Below the pieces are notes generated by a model, which was not told the DNA's origin, searched no databases, and was given only the letters and a program-made list of their open reading frames with translations. From Actinomycetota bacterium (GTDB taxonomy: Bacteria > Actinomycetota > Geothermincolia > Geothermincolales > RBG-13-55-18), in assembly GCA_014360685.1 (NCBI GenBank), contig JACIXB010000021.1:62001-126000 (forward strand): 64,000 bases of DNA, in the 5' to 3' direction. Position numbers and translations under genes: made by a program. This document shows, in pieces, positions 37,644 to 46,223 of this stretch. The first letter of the stretch is position 1; each line of letters starts with the position of its first letter.

Positions 37644-38232
37644 GGCGGGTAGGCCGTCCCGCGGCGCCGGATCTCCTCCTTTAGGCGGGAGCGAGGCCGG
37701 CTGGGAGGCGGGGCGAGCTGGAGATCTTGCTTTCCCGACGGGGGATGTCCTGCCCCGCGCGGAAAAGGTGCGCGGGGAGGCGGAATCGCTGCTGGAGAAG
37801 CTTATCGCCCTCCTCCAGGAGGCCCGCTTCCTGGCCGAAAGCCTGCGTGAAGCGGCGGGGGAGGGGGAGAGGGCGGCCTTCCTGTGCGGTGAGCTCGATG
37901 CCGTGACCGGGGAGCTGGTGTCCCTGGAAGAGAGGATGAGGAAATGCCTCGCCGGCTTGCCCGGGGTCGTGGACATGGTCGCCCTGGCCCGGATCCTGGA
38001 TCGCGGCGAGGAGGGACCCCTGGCCTCCCGCCTGGAGCAGGTGGGAAGGCTGGCCTCGGAGGTCCTGCAACTCCAGGCGGCCAACGAGAGGCTCTTCTTC
38101 CTCCTGGGCATGGGGATGGAGAGATACCTGGGCGTGGTGGCCGAGGCCTCGGGGGGGTGGATGCCCTACGACCGGCGCGGGGCGCGGAGGTGGACGCTGG
38201 GATGGGGAACAAGGACCCTTTACCGTACGTGA
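37636..38232 (+). CDS. flgN: FlgN-like flagellar export chaperone
   Basis: 198 residues, mostly helical, with the FlgN pattern LLEKLIALLQEARFLAESLR, ELVSLEERMRKCL and LQLQAANERLFFLLGMGME. The disordered 40-residue N terminus is unusual. Expected to chaperone FlgK and FlgL, whose genes follow. Position between yvyF and flgK supports the call. flgM, which normally sits between yvyF and flgN in Bacillus, is missing. Confidence 0.75.
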   Translation: MSEAGRPSRGAGSPPLGGSEAGWEAGRAGDLAFPTGDVLPRAEKVRGEAESLLEKLIALLQEARFLAESLREAAGEGERAAFLCGELDAVTGELVSLEERMRKCLAGLPGVVDMVALARILDRGEEGPLASRLEQVGRLASEVLQLQAANERLFFLLGMGMERYLGVVAEASGGWMPYDRRGARRWTLGWGTRTLYRT

Positions 38233-38319
38233 TGGACGCCGTTTTTCCGGCATTTCTGGAGGCGACGGCGGGATGCGCCGCGCCGGCGGCATCCGTCCGG
38301 GAGCGAGGGAGGGGTTGAC

Positions 38320-39732
38320 ATGAGCTCGACCTTTTTCGGGCTGCAGATCGCCTATTCGGGGCTCAAGGCCCAGCGCGCGGTCATGGAGACCATAAGCCAC
38401 AACATCGCCAACGCCTCCACGGCCGGTTACACCCGCCAGAGGGTGGAGCTGTCCGCCTCCCCGCCCTATCCCCTGGAGACCTCCCTTTACTTCCACGTGC
38501 GCCACCAGCAGGGCACGGGGGTGGAGGCCCAGAGGATCGTGCGGGTGGCCGACGCCTTCATCGACCGCCAGCTCCGCGAACAGCTGGGACTCCTGGAGGA
38601 GAAGCAGCAGATGGCGGACGTCATATCCCAGGTGGAGGGGATATTCGGCGAGCCCGGGGGGCAGGGGCTGGGCGCCGCCCTGGCCGCCTTTTTCAGCGGC
38701 TGGGAGGAACTGACCCTCAACCCGGAAAGCCTGGCCGTCCGCCGCAACCTCCTCTACCAGGCCGAGGCGCTGGCGGGGGCCTTCAACCGCCTGGGAGGGG
38801 AGATCGGGGCCCTTCGTGCCAACCTGGACTTCGAACTGGAGAGCTCGGTGGCCTTCATCAATCAGCACGCCGCCTACCTGGCGGACATCAACGGCAAGAT
38901 ACGCCGCATGGCCGGAAGCGGGGTGAACCCCAACGACCTCCTGGACGAGAGGGACCGCGTGCTCTCCGAGTTGCAGAAGCTGGTCTACGTGCACGTGGTC
39001 CAGCAGGACAACGGGGAGGTCGGCGTGTACATAGGCAACCGGGCCTTGGTGCGCGGGGACGTCTACTACCGGGTGGCGGCGGAAGAGGAGGCCTCGGGCT
39101 ACCACCGACTGGTCTGGGAGGCGGATTCGCGTCCCCTGGAAGTGCGGGGGGGATCGCTCTCCGCGGTCTACGAGATGCGCGACACCTACCTTCCCGCCCT
39201 GAAGGAGGAGCTGGACAGGCTGGTGGAAACGCTGGCCCGGGAGGTGAACCGGCTGCATTCCGAGGGCTACGACCTCAGGGGGGACGCGGTGGCCGGCACC
39301 GCCTTCCAGGACTTCTTCCTGGGAAGCACCCTGGAGGACATGAGGGTGAACCCCGCCCTCATGGAGGACCCCGCCGGCATCGCCGCCTCCCTGGGCACGG
39401 GCCCCGGGGACGCGGAGAACGCGCGCCGCATCGCATCCCTGCGGGACGAGAAGGTCATGCTCGGCCAGTACACCTTCCTGGACTACTACCGCGGGGTGGT
39501 GGCCAGGGTGGGCACCGACGCCCGGGCCATGTACGCCGACCTGGAGAACACCAAGGTCCTCACCCAACAGGTGGAGAAGTGGAGGGAATCGGTGAGCGGC
39601 GTCAACCTGGACGAGGAGATGGTGCGCCTGCAGGAAGCCCTGCACGCCTACCAGGCGGCGGCGCGTGCCGTCACGGCCATGGACGACGCCATCACCACCC
39701 TCATCCAGGGAATGGGCATCGTGGGGAGGTAA
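38320..39732 (+). CDS. flgK: Hook-filament junction protein FlgK (HAP1)
   Basis: 470 residues. N-terminal D0 helix LQIAYSGLKAQRAVMETISH, then NIANASTAGYTRQRV. The middle has FFSGWEELTLNPESLAVRR. The C-terminal GVNLDEEMVRLQEALHAYQA and AARAVTAMDDAITTLIQGMG close the family pattern. First of the two junction proteins between hook and filament. GAGGGAGGGG before the ATG. Confidence 0.95.
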   Translation: MSSTFFGLQIAYSGLKAQRAVMETISHNIANASTAGYTRQRVELSASPPYPLETSLYFHVRHQQGTGVEAQRIVRVADAFIDRQLREQLGLLEEKQQMADVISQVEGIFGEPGGQGLGAALAAFFSGWEELTLNPESLAVRRNLLYQAEALAGAFNRLGGEIGALRANLDFELESSVAFINQHAAYLADINGKIRRMAGSGVNPNDLLDERDRVLSELQKLVYVHVVQQDNGEVGVYIGNRALVRGDVYYRVAAEEEASGYHRLVWEADSRPLEVRGGSLSAVYEMRDTYLPALKEELDRLVETLAREVNRLHSEGYDLRGDAVAGTAFQDFFLGSTLEDMRVNPALMEDPAGIAASLGTGPGDAENARRIASLRDEKVMLGQYTFLDYYRGVVARVGTDARAMYADLENTKVLTQQVEKWRESVSGVNLDEEMVRLQEALHAYQAAARAVTAMDDAITTLIQGMGIVGR

Positions 39733-40132
39733 TGGGGAGCGACGAAACCATGCGACGGGAAGGGGACGGACATCGCCGGCGGAAATGCGGGAAGGAGAAT
39801 GTTAGCATGGTAAGAAATGGTAATGGTAAATTATGTTATATAATCAAGTTTGCCGGAAGGGATGAAGCGAAAGGCGGGCGCTTTAATGGTGAGGCGGTGG
39901 GCGTCCATTCCGCCGCTCGAGTCCCTCCCGGGTGGGGCGGAGCGAAGCGGGCGGCGATCGGAAGCGAACGGCGGGATGGTACCCGGCCGGGAAAAGCAGG
40001 GAACGATCTACCGTGCCTCCGCCGGGAAGGGGAGGCACCCGGTTTCATGCATGGGCATGGGACCGTGACGATCCGGGAAATGCCCACCCTTGCGGCGTAG
40101 GGCCGAACGGGAACGGCGGGGAGATGGTGACC
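39733..40132. other. Intergenic region before flgL
   Basis: 400 bp with no supportable gene. A perfect TATAAT (39839-39844) sits in the only AT-rich patch (39800-39850), but no good -35 lies at 16-18 nt, so an independent flgL promoter is possible yet unproven. Confidence 0.35.
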
Positions 40133-41032
40133 ATGAGAGTGACCAACCGGATGGCCAACCAGATGGTGCTGGCCGACCTGCAGAGGAGCCTGGAGAACCT
40201 CATGCGGGCCCAGGAGAAGCTGTCCACGGGGAGGCGGGTCAACCGGCCCTCCGACGACCCCACCGCCGCCCACCGCGCGGTCAGCTCCAGGGCCCAGCTG
40301 GTGGTGTTGGAGCAGTTCTCGCGCAACATCGGGGAGTTGAAAGCCTGGGTGACGACCACGGAGTACGCCCTGCGGGCGGTGTCGGACTCCCTCATCGAGG
40401 TGCGTACCCTGGCCGTCCAGGCGGCCAACGGAACCCTCTCCGCTTCCGACCGCGAGAACATAGCCCAGCGCATCGACGAGTTCAACGAACACATCTTTCG
40501 GCTGACCCACGAACGCTACTCCGGACGCTACGTCTTCTCCGGGACCCGCACCGGGGAGGTTCCCTTCGAGCGTTCCGGCGACGACGTGGTGTACCTGGGA
40601 AACGGGGCGCACATGCGGGTCAACATAGGGGAGGGGTCCCCCCTGGCCTTCAACCTGACCGGGGAGGAGGTCTTCCTGGGGGTGGGGAGCGGGGGGCGCA
40701 GTCTCTTCAAGCTCCTCTCCGACCTCTCGGCGGCCATCCGCGCCGGGGACACCCGGCAGGTGGGCGGGGAACTCTTGGCCGACCTGGACGCCGCCCTGGA
40801 CCGGGTGACGGAGAAGCTGGGCACGGTGGGAGCGGTGACCAACCGCCTGGAGAGGATGGAGGGGGTCATCTCCGGGTTGGTGGTGAAACACAAGGAACTC
40901 CTCTCTCTGGCCGAGGACGCCGACCTGGCCGAGGCGGCCATGGATTTCCAGTTCAAGCAGACCGCCTACCAGGCTTCCCTGGCCGCCTGCGCCAAGGCCA
41001 TCATGCCCACCCTCATGGATTACCTCAAGTAG
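40133..41032 (+). CDS. flgL: Hook-filament junction protein FlgL (HAP3)
   Basis: 300 residues. MRVTNRMANQMVLADLQRSL, then QEKLSTGRRVNRPSDDPTAA is the flagellin-like N-terminal domain; the C terminus NRLERMEGVISGLVVKHKEL and AAMDFQFKQTAYQASLAACA is the D0/D1 partner helix. ATG 40133 has GGGGAG 9 nt upstream; the in-frame ATG at 40124 directly abuts that SD. Second junction protein. Confidence 0.93.
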   Translation: MRVTNRMANQMVLADLQRSLENLMRAQEKLSTGRRVNRPSDDPTAAHRAVSSRAQLVVLEQFSRNIGELKAWVTTTEYALRAVSDSLIEVRTLAVQAANGTLSASDRENIAQRIDEFNEHIFRLTHERYSGRYVFSGTRTGEVPFERSGDDVVYLGNGAHMRVNIGEGSPLAFNLTGEEVFLGVGSGGRSLFKLLSDLSAAIRAGDTRQVGGELLADLDAALDRVTEKLGTVGAVTNRLERMEGVISGLVVKHKELLSLAEDADLAEAAMDFQFKQTAYQASLAACAKAIMPTLMDYLK

Positions 41033-41074
41033 GAACGGATCGGAGCGGCGGGGGAAGGGGGCGGGGGAGGGCTA

Positions 41075-41103
41075 TTGACCTGAAGGCGGAAAGGATATAT
41101 TAG
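41075..41103 (+). promoter_or_regulatory. Putative sigma-A promoter of fliW-csrA
   Basis: TTGACC (41075-41080) followed after 17 nt by TATTAG (41098-41103), or after 15 nt by TATATT (41096-41101). It lies 28 bp before the fliW start, suggesting a short leader and expression independent of flgK-flgL. Confidence 0.55.
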
Positions 41104-41130
41104 GTTAGAATCCGACCTGGAGGTGCGGCG

Positions 41131-41640
41131 GTGCGGGGAAAAGAGGAGACCCGGGAGATGGGGGAGCTGGAGAGCTTTCACAGCCGGAAGCTGGGCTGGA
41201 TCCGGTTCCGGCCCGACCAGGTGATCGAGTTCGTGGAGGGCCTCCTGGGGTTCCCCGAGCTGCGCCGCTACGTGCTCATCGACCACCGCAAGGGGGTCTT
41301 CATGTGGCTGCAGTCACTGGAGGACCCCTCCATCGCCTTCCTGGTAGTGGACCCTTGGGTTTTTTTCCCCCATTACTCGCCGGAGGTACCCGACGAGGAA
41401 GTGGAGGCGCTGGAGCTCCAGGAACCCTACAACTTTTCCCTTTTCTGCCTGGTCACCGTGCCGGCCGATCCGCGGAAGATGACCGTGAACCTGAGGGGGC
41501 CGGTGGTGGTCAACCTGAAAAACCGCCGCGCCAAGCAGGTGGTGGTCTCCAGTCCCGAGTACCCCATAAGGCAACCCGTCTTCCCGGAGGGAGGGGATGA
41601 GGGACCAGGAGAGGGGGAGCCGGGGGGTGAAGGTGAATAG
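41131..41640 (+). CDS. fliW: Flagellar assembly factor FliW
   Basis: 169 residues. LGWIRFRPDQVIEFVEGLLG, FMWLQSLEDPSIAFLVVDPW and TVPADPRKMTVNLRGPVVVN follow the family pattern. FliW binds CsrA to relieve repression of flagellin translation, and is itself sequestered by flagellin, coupling flagellin level to export. GTG start 5 nt after GGAGGTG. Sits directly before csrA, as in Bacillus. Confidence 0.94.
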   Translation: MRGKEETREMGELESFHSRKLGWIRFRPDQVIEFVEGLLGFPELRRYVLIDHRKGVFMWLQSLEDPSIAFLVVDPWVFFPHYSPEVPDEEVEALELQEPYNFSLFCLVTVPADPRKMTVNLRGPVVVNLKNRRAKQVVVSSPEYPIRQPVFPEGGDEGPGEGEPGGEGE

Positions 41641-41708
41641 GGCGAGGTCGATAGTACATGGAAGCCTGAACGGAGGGTGAGGGAATCCGAGGCGGAAGGC
41701 GGGCAGGG

Positions 41709-41978
41709 ATGCTGGTTCTCACGCGCAAGATAATGGAGAGCGTGGTCATCGGGGACGACATAGAGGTCTACATCCTGGAGATAAAGGGAGACCGGGTGCG
41801 CCTGGGGATCAAGGCACCCCGAGAGGTCTCCGTGCACCGCAAGGAGATATACGAGGAGATCCTGCGCTCCAACATCGAGGCCGCCTCCGCTTCCCCGGAG
41901 GCAACCCGCGAGATGGACCGCCTGCTGGACGAGAAGCCGCCCCCCGGAGAGGGAGGGAGACCCGGGGGCAAGGGGTGA
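41709..41978 (+). CDS. csrA: Carbon storage regulator CsrA
   Basis: 89 residues. [20 protein letters not shown] is the diagnostic N terminus and [20 protein letters not shown] carries the RNA-binding Arg in VHR. The Gly/Pro-rich tail after residue 62 is longer than usual. Binds GGA in RNA hairpin loops; the flagellin leader at 45082-45099 offers such a site. Partner FliW is encoded directly upstream. Confidence 0.95.
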   Translation: MLVLTRKIMESVVIGDDIEVYILEIKGDRVRLGIKAPREVSVHRKEIYEEILRSNIEAASASPEATREMDRLLDEKPPPGEGGRPGGKG

Positions 41979-42080
41979 CCGGGTGCCCTCCGGGACGTTG
42001 CGGGAGTCATGTGGCGTGGTCCGGCCGCGAAAGGGGCTCCCGCGCTGAAAGTGGAGAGCGGCTCAGGCAGGAGGAAGAAA

Positions 42081-42854
42081 TTGGAAGCAAAGGGCCGTGG
42101 TTACGGAAAAAGGATTTTATGCATAGAGGACGACCCCGAGGTTTCCACCATGCTGCGGACCGTCCTCTCCATGCAGGGATACGAGGTGGTGGAGGCGTCC
42201 AAGGGCACCGTGGGGTTGGACCTGCTGTACAGGACCTTTCCCCACGCCGTCCTTTTGGACCTGCGCATGCCCGTCCTGAGCGGGATGGGTATCCTGGACA
42301 TCCTGAGGGAGAAGGGCGGCCTCCGGGAGGTGCCCGTGGTGTGCATAACGGCGGTCATCGACGCGGCCTCCATGTACGAGGCCCTGTACCGCGGCGCCGA
42401 CGCCTACCTCTTCAAGCCCATCGACATCGATCTGCTCAGGTCGGCGCTGGCCTTTCTCCTCGAGGAACGCGAGCGTCCCGCCCGGGCGGCGCAGCTGGCC
42501 GGCCACGGTCGGGCGGGGGAGATCCTGGGGCTCTTGGGGAGGGAGGTGGACCAACTCCCCAAGCTCGAGGCCCTGCTCTTCATCTCCTCCCGGGGCCGGG
42601 TGGACCGCCTGGAGCCGGCCCGGGGACTCGTTTACCGGGGAGAGGACCTGGAGCGGTTGCTCCAGGAGATGGTGGAGGCGGGGATACTCACTGTGGAGGG
42701 AAGGGAACTCGCCGTGTCCGGGGCTTGGAGGGAGAGGGCGCGGCGCCTGGCGTTGCTGGTGAAGGAGCACCGGGGGCTGGAGTTGGCCGCCAACCTGGTG
42801 CACATGGGAGTGAACCTCTTGTGGCCCGGGGACTCGGCGGGGAAAGGGGGTTGA
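42081..42854 (+). CDS. Response regulator with unknown C-terminal region
   Basis: 257 residues from TTG 42081, which has a perfect AGGAGGAAGAAA just upstream; an ATG at 42009 is the alternative. REC domain (about 10-130): CIEDDPEV, AVLLDLRMPVLSGMG and YLFKPIDIDLL. The C-terminal 120 residues are helical with a possible winged-helix hairpin (MVEAGILTVEGRELAV) that I cannot assign. Last gene of fliW-csrA; role unknown, perhaps regulatory input to filament genes. Confidence 0.78.
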   Translation: MEAKGRGYGKRILCIEDDPEVSTMLRTVLSMQGYEVVEASKGTVGLDLLYRTFPHAVLLDLRMPVLSGMGILDILREKGGLREVPVVCITAVIDAASMYEALYRGADAYLFKPIDIDLLRSALAFLLEERERPARAAQLAGHGRAGEILGLLGREVDQLPKLEALLFISSRGRVDRLEPARGLVYRGEDLERLLQEMVEAGILTVEGRELAVSGAWRERARRLALLVKEHRGLELAANLVHMGVNLLWPGDSAGKGG

Positions 42855-43266
42855 ACGGCGGCCTGCACGCACCGTCGATCGCCCCGCGCCCGCCCCGCCC
42901 GTTGGACCAGTCCACGTCCCCTTGGGTCCCGGGATAGGGATAGCCCTCCTCACCGAATGGCTCCACCTCCGGCGCCGGGTCGCGCCTGGGAAGGCGCGGC
43001 GCAAAGCCGGGGCGTTAACGCTCGCCATGGCCCTCTCGAGGTCCCCGAGACTGGAGGGGCCTCCTACGCGCAGCGTCTCTCGCATATTCTCGCGGGGGAT
43101 GAATATTCTCGCGGGGGATGAAGTATTTCGCACGGGGGATGAAGTATCTAGCCAAGGCGGGGATCCCCTCCTTTCGGACCCATAGCCGCCTTCGGTCGGG
43201 GGAGGAGACCGCCTCCACGGCGGACGGGCACCCGCCGGCCTTGCATCCCGCGGCCTTCTCCACCGC
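42855..43266. other. Convergent intergenic region with tandem repeat
   Basis: 412 bp between convergent genes; no promoter is needed here. Contains the short tandem repeat at 43084-43142 and otherwise GC-rich sequence. A minus-strand open frame (43015-43263) across it encodes the repeat as YFIPR-like units but has no SD and is not called. Confidence 0.4.
43084..43142. repeat. Short tandem repeat, 2 perfect plus 1 degenerate unit
   Basis: ATATTCTCGCGGGGGATGA at 43084-43102 and 43103-43121 (period 19), then a 21-nt variant sharing CGGGGGATGA (43122-43142) and a partial fourth start (AGTATCT). Located 3' of both flanking genes. Confidence 0.8.
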
Positions 43267-44328
43267 TCAGTTGGGGGCGGAGACCGACTCCACGGCGGAC
43301 AGTAGGCGGCGGCGCAGGAGTAGGGCCTCCAGCATCCCCTCCCAAAGGGGGGCGTAGTGGTCGGACATGCGCCGCTCCACTATCTCCCTCGCTGCCTCGC
43401 CCATCCTCCTGCGCAGCTCCTCCTTCTCCACCAGCAGGCTGAGCCGCCCGAACCACTCCCTGCGGTGGGAACAGAGGAAGCCGTTTTTCCCCTCCTCCAC
43501 CAGCCTCCGGTAGGAGGGCAGAGGGCTGGCCAGGAAGGGTATCCCCAGGGCCGAGTACTCCAGGCCCTTGAGGTCGCTCTTGCAGCGGTTGAAGGCGTTG
43601 TCCTGAAGGGGCGCCAGGCCTATGTCGAAGCGGGCCAGCATCTCCGGGTATTTCTCGAAGGGCACCGGGGGAAGGTATTCTTTCTGGCCCTCGGGGATCT
43701 GGCCAAGGAGGGAGAAGACTTCCTCCGGGCCCCCCACGGCCACCTTCACTCGGGGGTAGCGCCGGCACAGGGCCTCGAGAACCGGGACCAGGGGGCGGAA
43801 GTCCTCAAGGTGGGTGGGGGATCCCGCCCACCCCACCACCACTCTTCCCTCCTCCTTCTCCGCCCGCGGTTTCCAGGCGGGGTCCTCCAGGTCGATGCAG
43901 TTGGGAAGGGGGAAGGTGTTGGGGTTGAGGGGAGCGAAGAGCTCCGCCAGCTCCGGGGTGGAGACGGTTACCCCGTCCGCCGCCCTCACGCACTCCTCCA
44001 GGAGGCGGGCCTTGCCTCCCCGGCCGCGAAACACGCGGAAGGCCGGGTTATAGAAAGGGGTGGCCCGCGCGTGGTCGTCCACCTCCACCAGGCCCACCTT
44101 TCCCAGGGCGGCCAGCCTCCCCAGGAGGGCTTCCGCCTCCCGGAACTGGGCCATCTGGATGACGTACACGTCGTAGGATAGGTCCGTGGGATCGAAGGTC
44201 CGCGGGTTGAAGTTTATCCCCACCTGCCAGTCGGCCCGGTGTCCTCTGCGGCGCAGGGCGCGGGCCGGGTAGACGCAGCGGTAGTGGCCGCTTCCCGACA
44301 GGTTGGCGCAGTAGAACAAGACCCTCAT
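43267..44328 (-). CDS. GT-B glycosyltransferase (GT4-like)
   Basis: 353 residues. The N-terminal MRVLFYCANLSGSGHYRC resembles the GT4 acceptor-domain loop. The donor domain has VVVGWAGSPTHLEDF, VKVAVGGPEEVFSLLGQ and LKGLEYSALGIPFLASPLPS, an E-rich nucleotide-sugar-binding segment ending RRLVEEGKNGFLC. ATG 44328 is preceded by GGAGGAAGGG. Being next to the flagellin gene it may glycosylate flagellin, but sugar, acceptor and role are inferred from position only. Confidence 0.78.
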   Translation of the reverse strand: MRVLFYCANLSGSGHYRCVYPARALRRRGHRADWQVGINFNPRTFDPTDLSYDVYVIQMAQFREAEALLGRLAALGKVGLVEVDDHARATPFYNPAFRVFRGRGGKARLLEECVRAADGVTVSTPELAELFAPLNPNTFPLPNCIDLEDPAWKPRAEKEEGRVVVGWAGSPTHLEDFRPLVPVLEALCRRYPRVKVAVGGPEEVFSLLGQIPEGQKEYLPPVPFEKYPEMLARFDIGLAPLQDNAFNRCKSDLKGLEYSALGIPFLASPLPSYRRLVEEGKNGFLCSHRREWFGRLSLLVEKEELRRRMGEAAREIVERRMSDHYAPLWEGMLEALLLRRRLLSAVESVSAPN

Positions 44329-44681
44329 GCCAATCCCTTCCTCCATTCCCCGGGCACGATCGCCCCGGACGTAGGCGGACGGCCCTCCGCCCGGTCGCAA
44401 GGCCGGCGGAGGGCGGGAATGGAGGCCGCAACCCCCACCCCGCCGAGGGCCATTCCACCATCCATGGCCGCGGCGCGCAATAACCCTTCGGCGTCCCGCG
44501 GGTCACCCTTTGGGGGGATAGGCGGGGCGGGGCGGTGGGGTGCCAATCCACCCCGCGGCGGGGCGGGGAGGGACATTCGGTGGATGGAAGGCGGCGACGG
44601 AGGCCCCAAGATGGGGGACAAAGGGAAGTCGGCCTTCCCGGAAGGACCAAGGAGGGATGCCAGTTGACCAAGGAGGGAAGG
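44329..44681. other. Divergent intergenic region, glycosyltransferase / small ORF
   Basis: 353 bp that must hold the promoter(s) of two divergent genes. Very GC-rich; no clear -10 or -35 boxes. Several GC-rich inverted repeats but none followed by a T-run. Confidence 0.3.
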
Positions 44682-44852
44682 ATGGAGCTCACCGACAGGC
44701 AGCTGGGGCTTCTGGAGAACGCCGTTTTCCTCTGGCTGACCATACTTCCCCCCGTGTCCGCCGAGGTGCAAAGGGAGCTGGGGGAACTCCTCAACCAGCT
44801 GGGGAGGATGCGCTCCTCCACGGTGGTGGGCGGGGAGCAATCCACCGGCTGA
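44682..44852 (+). CDS. Small helical hypothetical protein
   Basis: 56 residues: MELTDRQLGLLENAVFLWLT, then ILPPVSAEVQRELGELLNQL. Two short helices, no recognised family. ATG with AGGAGG about 5 nt upstream (44671-44676), which is the main reason for calling it. A 9-bp GC hairpin follows the stop. Located just before flagellin. Confidence 0.5.
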   Translation: MELTDRQLGLLENAVFLWLTILPPVSAEVQRELGELLNQLGRMRSSTVVGGEQSTG

Positions 44853-44856
44853 CGGA

Positions 44857-44886
44857 CCCCCCATCCGCCTTCGGGGGGATGGGGGA
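44857..44886 (+). terminator. GC hairpin after the small ORF
   Basis: Arms CCCCCATCC (44858-44866) and GGATGGGGG (44877-44885) with a short GCCTTCGGGG interior. No T-run, so either a terminator without a U-tract or an mRNA end-stabilising hairpin. It insulates the flagellin gene. Confidence 0.5.
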
Positions 44887-45081
44887 GGGGGGCGGCGGTG
44901 GCGAAATTAGGGTAAAGGCTCAGGCACGGAGGCTTTTCATGAGTTCAGGGAAGGACGGTGATGCCATGGAGAGGGGACCGTGAGGATGCCCAGGGAGGGG
45001 CGGAGCCGGCCGGCCCCGCTTAGGCGAACAGGCCGGGATGCTTGGCAGGAAGCCGAAAGGCCCTCCGGGGCCGGGAAGAGG

Positions 45082-45099
45082 ATCATCAAGGAGGATGAT
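45082..45099 (+). promoter_or_regulatory. Flagellin SD displayed in a hairpin loop; candidate CsrA site
   Basis: ATCATC (45082-45087), AAGGAG loop (45088-45093), GATGAT (45094-45099): a perfect 6-bp stem whose hexaloop carries the GGA core and the Shine-Dalgarno of the flagellin gene (ATG 45105). A GGA in such a loop is the standard CsrA target, and csrA and fliW are encoded 3.4 kb upstream. The family precedent is the Bacillus hag leader. Confidence 0.6.
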
Positions 45100-45104
45100 G
45101 GAAA

Positions 45105-46211
45105 ATGGCTCTTCGCATCAACCAGAACATCGCGGCCTACAACGCCCACCGTAACCTGACCCTCACCGACAGCCTGCTGTCCAAGTCCCTGGAGCGTCTG
45201 TCCTCGGGCCTGCGCATCAACCGCGCCGCGGACGACGCCGCCGGGCTGTCCATCAGCGAGAAGCTGCGCAGCCAGGTGCGGGGCCTGCAGCAGGCGGTGC
45301 GCAACGCCCAGGACGGCATCTCCCTCATCCAGACGGCGGAGGGCGCCCTGCAGGAGACCCACGCCATTCTGCAGAGGATGAGGGAGCTGGCCGTGCAGGC
45401 GGCCAACGGGACCCTGACGGATGCCGATCGGCAAGCCATCCAGTCGGAGGTGTCCAGCCTCCTCCAGGAGGTCACCAGGATCGCCGAATCCACCAAGTTC
45501 AACGGCGAGACCCTACTCGACGGAGGGCTGGGGTCCGACATCACCGCGGTGGGCACCAGCCTGGCTCCCCAGTACGGCATCAGCGACATCGAGTCCTTGG
45601 GGGCCGCCGCGGGCACCTATTATCTCTCTTTTGACAGCGTCAACGAAGAGCTCACCCTGAGCGACGGGACCGATTCCGAGACTATTGGCGTGAGCGTTCC
45701 GACGGGAGAATTCGATACCTCGGTGGTCACCTTCTCCCACTTCTCGGTGGCGGTGACCATCAACTCCGCCCTCACCGCGGACATCGCCTCCGGTAACGGC
45801 CAGTTCACCGTGAGCGCCGGATCCATGGCCCTGCACATAGGGGCTTACAACAACGAGACCATCACCGTAAGCATTGGAGACATGAGGGCGTCGGCCCTGG
45901 GGGTCGATACCATAGACGTCTCCACCGCCTCCGGCGCGGAGAGCGCCATCACCGCCCTCGACTCGGCGATCAGCGAGGTCTCCGAACAGAGGTCCCAGCT
46001 GGGGGCGGTGCAGAACCGCCTGGAGCACACCATCGCCAACCTGGGGGTGGCGGTGGAGAACATCTCCGCCTCCGAGTCCCGCATCCGGGACGTGGACATG
46101 GCCGCGGAGATGGTCAACTTCACCCGCCAGCAGATCATGATCCAGGCCGGCACGGCCATGCTGGCCCAGGCCAACGCGGTGCCCCAGACCGTCCTGCAGC
46201 TGCTGAGGTAA
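45105..46211 (+). CDS. hag: Flagellin
   Basis: 368 residues. N-terminal D0/D1: INQNIAAYNAHRNLTLTDSL, ERLSSGLRINRAADDAAGLS and the RMRELAVQAANGT stretch. C-terminal D1/D0: RLEHTIANLGVAVENISASE, SRIRDVDMAAEMVNFTRQQI and QANAVPQTVLQLLR. The middle (about 145-265) is a variable Ser/Thr-rich domain. Only flagellin gene in the window. Translation is probably controlled by CsrA at the leader hairpin. Confidence 0.97.
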   Translation: MALRINQNIAAYNAHRNLTLTDSLLSKSLERLSSGLRINRAADDAAGLSISEKLRSQVRGLQQAVRNAQDGISLIQTAEGALQETHAILQRMRELAVQAANGTLTDADRQAIQSEVSSLLQEVTRIAESTKFNGETLLDGGLGSDITAVGTSLAPQYGISDIESLGAAAGTYYLSFDSVNEELTLSDGTDSETIGVSVPTGEFDTSVVTFSHFSVAVTINSALTADIASGNGQFTVSAGSMALHIGAYNNETITVSIGDMRASALGVDTIDVSTASGAESAITALDSAISEVSEQRSQLGAVQNRLEHTIANLGVAVENISASESRIRDVDMAAEMVNFTRQQIMIQAGTAMLAQANAVPQTVLQLLR

Positions 46212-46223
46212 GACGGGAGGACC

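Noticed and set aside
37681-39645. 654-codon minus-strand frame across flgN and flgK
   Set aside because: Shadow of genes with clear flagellar signatures on the other strand.
43015-43263. Minus-strand frame encoding YFIPR-like repeats
   Set aside because: Driven by the tandem DNA repeat; starts at GTG 3 nt after the glycosyltransferase stop with no SD.
44913-44940. Possible sigma-28 promoter for flagellin (TAAA at 44913)
   Set aside because: The expected -10 matches only 4 of 8 positions of GCCGATAA.
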